From NCBI RefSeq assembly GCF_016592155.1, contig NZ_AP024237.1:1-64000 (forward strand): a stretch of 64,000 nucleotides of DNA, read 5' to 3'. Within the stretch, counting starts at the first letter, position 1; the number at the start of each line of letters is the position of its first letter. This document shows, piece after piece, positions 61,129 through 64,000 of this stretch. This DNA comes from Mycobacterium heckeshornense. Lineage in GTDB: Bacteria; Actinomycetota; Actinomycetes; Mycobacteriales; Mycobacteriaceae. Made by a program: the position numbers and the translations under genes. Under the pieces are notes generated by a model, which saw nothing but the letters and a program-made list of their open reading frames with translations, did not search any database and was not told the origin of the DNA.

Positions 61129-62587
61129 TCCGACGGGTTTTCTGAAGTACACCCGCCGGGAGTTGCCCAAGCGCCGCCCGGTGGAGCTGCGCTTGCGTGA
61201 CTGGCGCGAGGTTTACGAGGACTTCGACCGGGAGGTGCTTCAGCAGCAGGCCACCCGGTGCATGGATTGTGGAATTCCCTTTTGCCACAATGGATGTCCG
61301 TTAGGCAATTTGATCCCGGAATGGAATGATCTGGTGCGGCGGGGGCGTTGGCGAGACGCGATCGAACGGCTGCACGCCACCAATAACTTCCCTGACTTCA
61401 CCGGACGGCTGTGCCCGGCGCCGTGCGAACCGGCCTGCGTGCTCGGGATCAACCAGGATCCGGTCACGATCAAACAGATCGAACTGGAGATCATCGACAA
61501 GGCCTTCGAGGAGGGGTGGGTAGTCCCGCTGCCGCCGGACAAGCTGACCGGCAAAACGGTCGCCGTGGTCGGCTCGGGTCCCGCGGGTCTGGCCGCCGCA
61601 CAGCAACTCACCCGCGCCGGCCATCGTGTCACCGTCTTCGAACGCGAAGACCGCATCGGCGGGCTGCTGCGTTACGGCATTCCCGAGTTCAAGATGGAAA
61701 AGCGTCACCTCAACCGTCGGCTCGAGCAAATGGAAGCCGAGGGCACCGAGTTTCGGCCCGGCGTCAACGTCGGCGTCGACATCAGCGCCGATCAACTGCG
61801 TGCCGAGTTCGACGCGGTGGTGCTGGCCGGTGGCGCCACCGCGTGGCGCGACCTGCCGATTCCCGGCCGTGACTTGGACGGTATCCACCAGGCGATGGAA
61901 TATCTGCCGTGGGCCAACCGGGTGCAGGAGGGTGACGACGTCCTCGGCCCGGATGGGGAGCCGCCGATCACCGCCAAAGGCAAGAAGGTGATCATCATCG
62001 GCGGCGGGGACACCGGCGCCGACTGTTTGGGCACCGTGCACCGGCAGGGCGCGATCAGCGTGCACCAGTTCGAGATCATGCCACGCCCACCCGACACGCG
62101 CGCCGAGTCGACGCCCTGGCCGACCTATCCGCTGATGTACCGTGTCTCGGCGGCCCACGAGGAAGGCGGCGAGCGGGTGTTCTCGGTCAACACCGAGGAA
62201 TTCCTGGGCCGCGACGGGCACGTCACCGGGCTGAAGGCGCACGAGGTGCGTATGCAAGACGGCAGGTTCGTCAAGGTCGAGGGCACCGATTTCGAATTGG
62301 AAGCCGACTTGGTGTTGCTGGCCATGGGCTTCGTGGGCCCGGAAAGGTCGGGACTGCTCACCGATCTCGGGGTGGAGTTCAACGAGCGCGGGAACGTCGC
62401 GCGCGGCGAGGACTTCGAGACGTCGGTGCCCGGTGTGTTCGTTGCCGGCGACATGGGCCGCGGCCAGTCGTTAATCGTGTGGGCCATCGCCGAGGGCCGG
62501 GCCGCCGCCGCAGCCGTGGACCGGTATCTGATGGGTCGCAGCGCCCTGCCGGCGCCCATCAAACCGACCGCCGCACCGCAACGTTAG
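61121..62587 (+). CDS. gltD: Glutamate synthase [NADPH] small subunit
   Basis: GltD transfers electrons from NADPH through FAD and 4Fe-4S clusters to GltB. From ATG 61121 (overlapping the gltB stop by eight bases) it is 488 residues, with N-terminal cluster cysteines ([17 protein letters not shown] and [13 protein letters not shown]), an FAD Rossmann motif ([17 protein letters not shown]), an NADPH motif ([16 protein letters not shown]) and the C-terminal FAD segment ([19 protein letters not shown]). Upstream open frame to 61049 overlaps gltB and is not used. Confidence 0.97.
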
Positions 62588-62689
62588 TCACGTGCGTCTC
62601 ACCGGTATCGCCAGAAACAGCCCGATAACGCTTCGGCGCGTCTTCTATCGTTTGCCAGCAAAGGGGTGTCTAATGGCCGGGTGTGGGCG

Positions 62690-62704
62690 CTACACTCGGT
62701 GTAG
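62690..62704. promoter_or_regulatory. Palindrome overlapping a candidate -10 upstream of the small CDS
   Basis: CTACAC-TCG-GTGTAG is a perfect 6+3+6 palindrome. It contains TACACT (62691-62696), a plausible -10 for the small gene starting at 62742, 46 bases downstream. An operator role is inferred. Confidence 0.45.
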
Positions 62705-62741
62705 ACCCAGGTTAAGTTGACCGATTGCAGGAGTGATTCGC

Positions 62742-62882
62742 GTGCATATCAACCTCATACCTCGGTCACGGGTGGGACGAATTGCCTGGTCATGGTTCCG
62801 GCACCCGGTGAAGAGTCGTGAATTTCCGGCCAAGCACGAACGCCTGGTAACCGCCGAGGAACTGTTGCGCTTCGGCGTGTAG
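62742..62882 (+). CDS. Small uncharacterised protein (46 aa) downstream of gltD
   Basis: GTG 62742, with AGGAG eight bases upstream, opens a 46-residue frame: HINLIPRSRVGRIAWSWFRH, then a basic/hydrophilic tail ending LVTAEELLRFGV. No membrane helix or known domain is visible; the pattern is of a short amphipathic, basic peptide. I do not recognise it. The good ribosome binding site and palindromic promoter-like element support a real gene. Confidence 0.6.
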   Translation: MHINLIPRSRVGRIAWSWFRHPVKSREFPAKHERLVTAEELLRFGV

Positions 62883-62966
62883 CCGCGGCCGCGCTCATGC
62901 GACTGGCACCGCGATGCGTTTGCTGGGTGTTATCAAGTCGTGATCGGGCGTTGTGCGCACCGAGAC

Positions 62967-63809
62967 CTACAGCCCCGAGTCTCGGATCGCGTCGGCCAGC
63001 GGCTCTAGCACCCGCGGGTCGTGCGGCGGCGCGATGTTCACGATGCCCAGATCCAGACCCTCGGCCGCCAGCGCGGCTGCGTTCTCGATCACCTGCGCAT
63101 AATTGCGGTCCGGCCCCAGCATCAGGTGGGCGGAGAGCATGATCTCCCTCGGATCGCGGCCGACGTCTGCGCAGTGCGCGGCCAGCACGTCGCGCTTGCG
63201 GGCGAATTCCGTGGCGGGGCCGCCGACGAAGTTCCAGTGCTGGGCGTAGCGGGCGGTGATGCGCAGTGTGCGTTTTTCGCCGCTGCCGCCGATGCAGATC
63301 GGCGGGTGGGGACGCTGCGGCCCTTTGGGCTCGTTGCGGGCGGCCTTGAGTCGGTAGTACTTGCCGTCGAAGTCGGTCGTCTCCTGGCTGAGCAGACTGG
63401 TCAGTACCTGGCAGGCTTCCTCGAAGCGGTCGAGGCGGTCCTTGATGCTGCCCAGTTCGATGCCGTAGGCACCCGATTCCTCTTCGTTCCAGCCAGCACC
63501 GATGCCCAACTCGAGTCGGCCGTCGGAGATGATGTCGAGCGCCGCGGCCATGTTGGCCAGCACCGCGGGGTGGCGGTAGTGGATGCCGGTCACCAACACG
63601 CCCAGGCGCAGCCGGGTGGTGGCCGCAGCCAGCGCGGTCAGTGTGGTCCAACCTTCCAGGCAGGGGCCGGTGGAATCGGAGAAGATCGGATAGAAGTGGT
63701 CGAAGGTCCACCCGGATTCGTAGACGTCGATGTGGTCGGCGGCCTTCCAGACAGCCAACATGTCAGCCCAGGTGGTGTTCTGCGGAGATGTCTTGAACGC
63801 GAATCGCAT
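62967..63809 (-). CDS. F420-dependent LLM-class oxidoreductase (luciferase-like)
   Basis: This 280-residue protein belongs to the luciferase-like monooxygenase family, whose mycobacterial members use coenzyme F420. Family features: MRFAFKTSPQNTTWADMLAV, YESGWTFDHFYPI, RLRLGVLVTGIHYRHPAVLA, DIISDGRLELGIGAGWNEEE and the C-terminal PPHDPRVLEPLADAIRDSGL. ATG 63809 fits the length of the family. Substrate unknown. It faces the end of the small CDS and is divergent from the membrane protein at the edge. Confidence 0.88.
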   Translation of the reverse strand: MRFAFKTSPQNTTWADMLAVWKAADHIDVYESGWTFDHFYPIFSDSTGPCLEGWTTLTALAAATTRLRLGVLVTGIHYRHPAVLANMAAALDIISDGRLELGIGAGWNEEESGAYGIELGSIKDRLDRFEEACQVLTSLLSQETTDFDGKYYRLKAARNEPKGPQRPHPPICIGGSGEKRTLRITARYAQHWNFVGGPATEFARKRDVLAAHCADVGRDPREIMLSAHLMLGPDRNYAQVIENAAALAAEGLDLGIVNIAPPHDPRVLEPLADAIRDSGL

Positions 63810-63871
63810 TCCACGAGCCTAGTGGGGCCGCGGTCGACATCGGTGCACGGCCAACTAGACTCGCCCGGACC

Positions 63872-64000
63872 ATGGGTCTGGGCATCGACACCAAAATCAC
63901 CCTGCTGTCGGCGGGGCTGATCTTTCTACTCGCGCTTGTCCTCGGTGTCTGGAAGTACCGACAGATTATGGTTGCCGCCGACCACCGGGCGCATCCCTAC
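63872..64000 (+). CDS. Membrane protein, 5' part only (continues beyond the window)
   Basis: ATG 63872 opens a frame that runs off the right edge after 43 codons. It begins MGLGIDTKITLLSAGLIFLL and continues with a hydrophobic helix (ITLLSAGLIFLLALVLGVW) followed by basic KYRQIMVAADHRAHPY. The start region looks like a signal-anchor or first membrane helix of a longer membrane protein. No family can be named from this part. Confidence 0.65.
   Translation, partial: MGLGIDTKITLLSAGLIFLLALVLGVWKYRQIMVAADHRAHPY

Noticed and set aside
63021..63920. 299-codon plus-strand frame across the oxidoreductase gene
   Set aside because: Composition is typical of an antisense shadow, with no start signal or domain; the minus-strand oxidoreductase has clear family motifs.

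Overview
The window is the chromosomal replication-origin region of a slow-growing Mycobacterium. The order dnaA-oriC-dnaN-recF-dciA-gyrB-gyrA, then the pstP-rodA-pbpA-pknA-pknB-fhaAB block, is the standard mycobacterial origin neighbourhood. Base composition, GTG/TTG starts, PE/PPE genes and an ESX (type VII) locus agree. GyrA carries a 198-residue mini-intein directly after the catalytic tyrosine, with the same length and nearly the same sequence as the one known from M. xenopi. A member of the M. xenopi group is therefore my best guess; this rests on recall, not a search.

Layout: 1-10.1 kb replication and DNA gyrase. 10.2-15 kb a membrane protein, tRNA-Ile, tRNA-Ala, cwsA, ppiA, a PH-domain membrane protein, crgA, a DUF881 protein and pabA/trpG. 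15-24.7 kb the minus-strand cell-wall and division operon (FhaA, FhaB, PstP, RodA, PbpA, PknA, PknB), mostly translationally coupled by ATGA overlaps. 24.9-27.8 kb tRNA-Leu, a small GNAT-like protein, a WhiB5-like protein divergent from an XRE regulator, and an NlpC/P60 peptidoglycan hydrolase. 27.8-33.4 kb small ESX-associated proteins (DUF4226, EspC-like, DUF2694-like, DUF5631/5632-like, YbaB-like) and a transglycosylase-like protein. 33.4-50 kb a complete ESX-2-type secretion locus in the order eccB-eccC-PE-PPE-esxD-esxC-espG-MinD-like-eccD-mycP-eccE-eccA. 50.1-53.7 kb two lipoproteins and a PknJ-like Ser/Thr kinase that is split by two poly-C frameshifts. 54.4-64 kb an SRPBCC protein, an EspI/MinD-like ATPase, gltB-gltD, a small protein, a luciferase-like oxidoreductase and the start of a membrane protein.

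Compared with what I recall of M. tuberculosis H37Rv, the left part matches Rv0001-Rv0028 and the right part matches Rv3899c to Rv3856c in inverted orientation, so there is an inversion around the origin whose joint falls between two paralogous ESX-associated clusters. The ESX-1 locus expected between eccA2 and the Rv3860-like gene is absent here; the kinase/lipoprotein group occupies that position.

Functionally the window joins three themes: chromosome replication and topology; Ser/Thr-phosphorylation control of septal and polar peptidoglycan synthesis; and an ESX-2 secretion system whose upstream flank carries two peptidoglycan-cleaving enzymes with a common N-terminal module plus several likely secreted helical proteins. 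The most interesting leads are the doubly frameshifted sensor kinase, the near-perfect palindrome at the endonuclease-loss site of the intein, the shared module on two wall hydrolases beside ESX-2, and the inversion joint.
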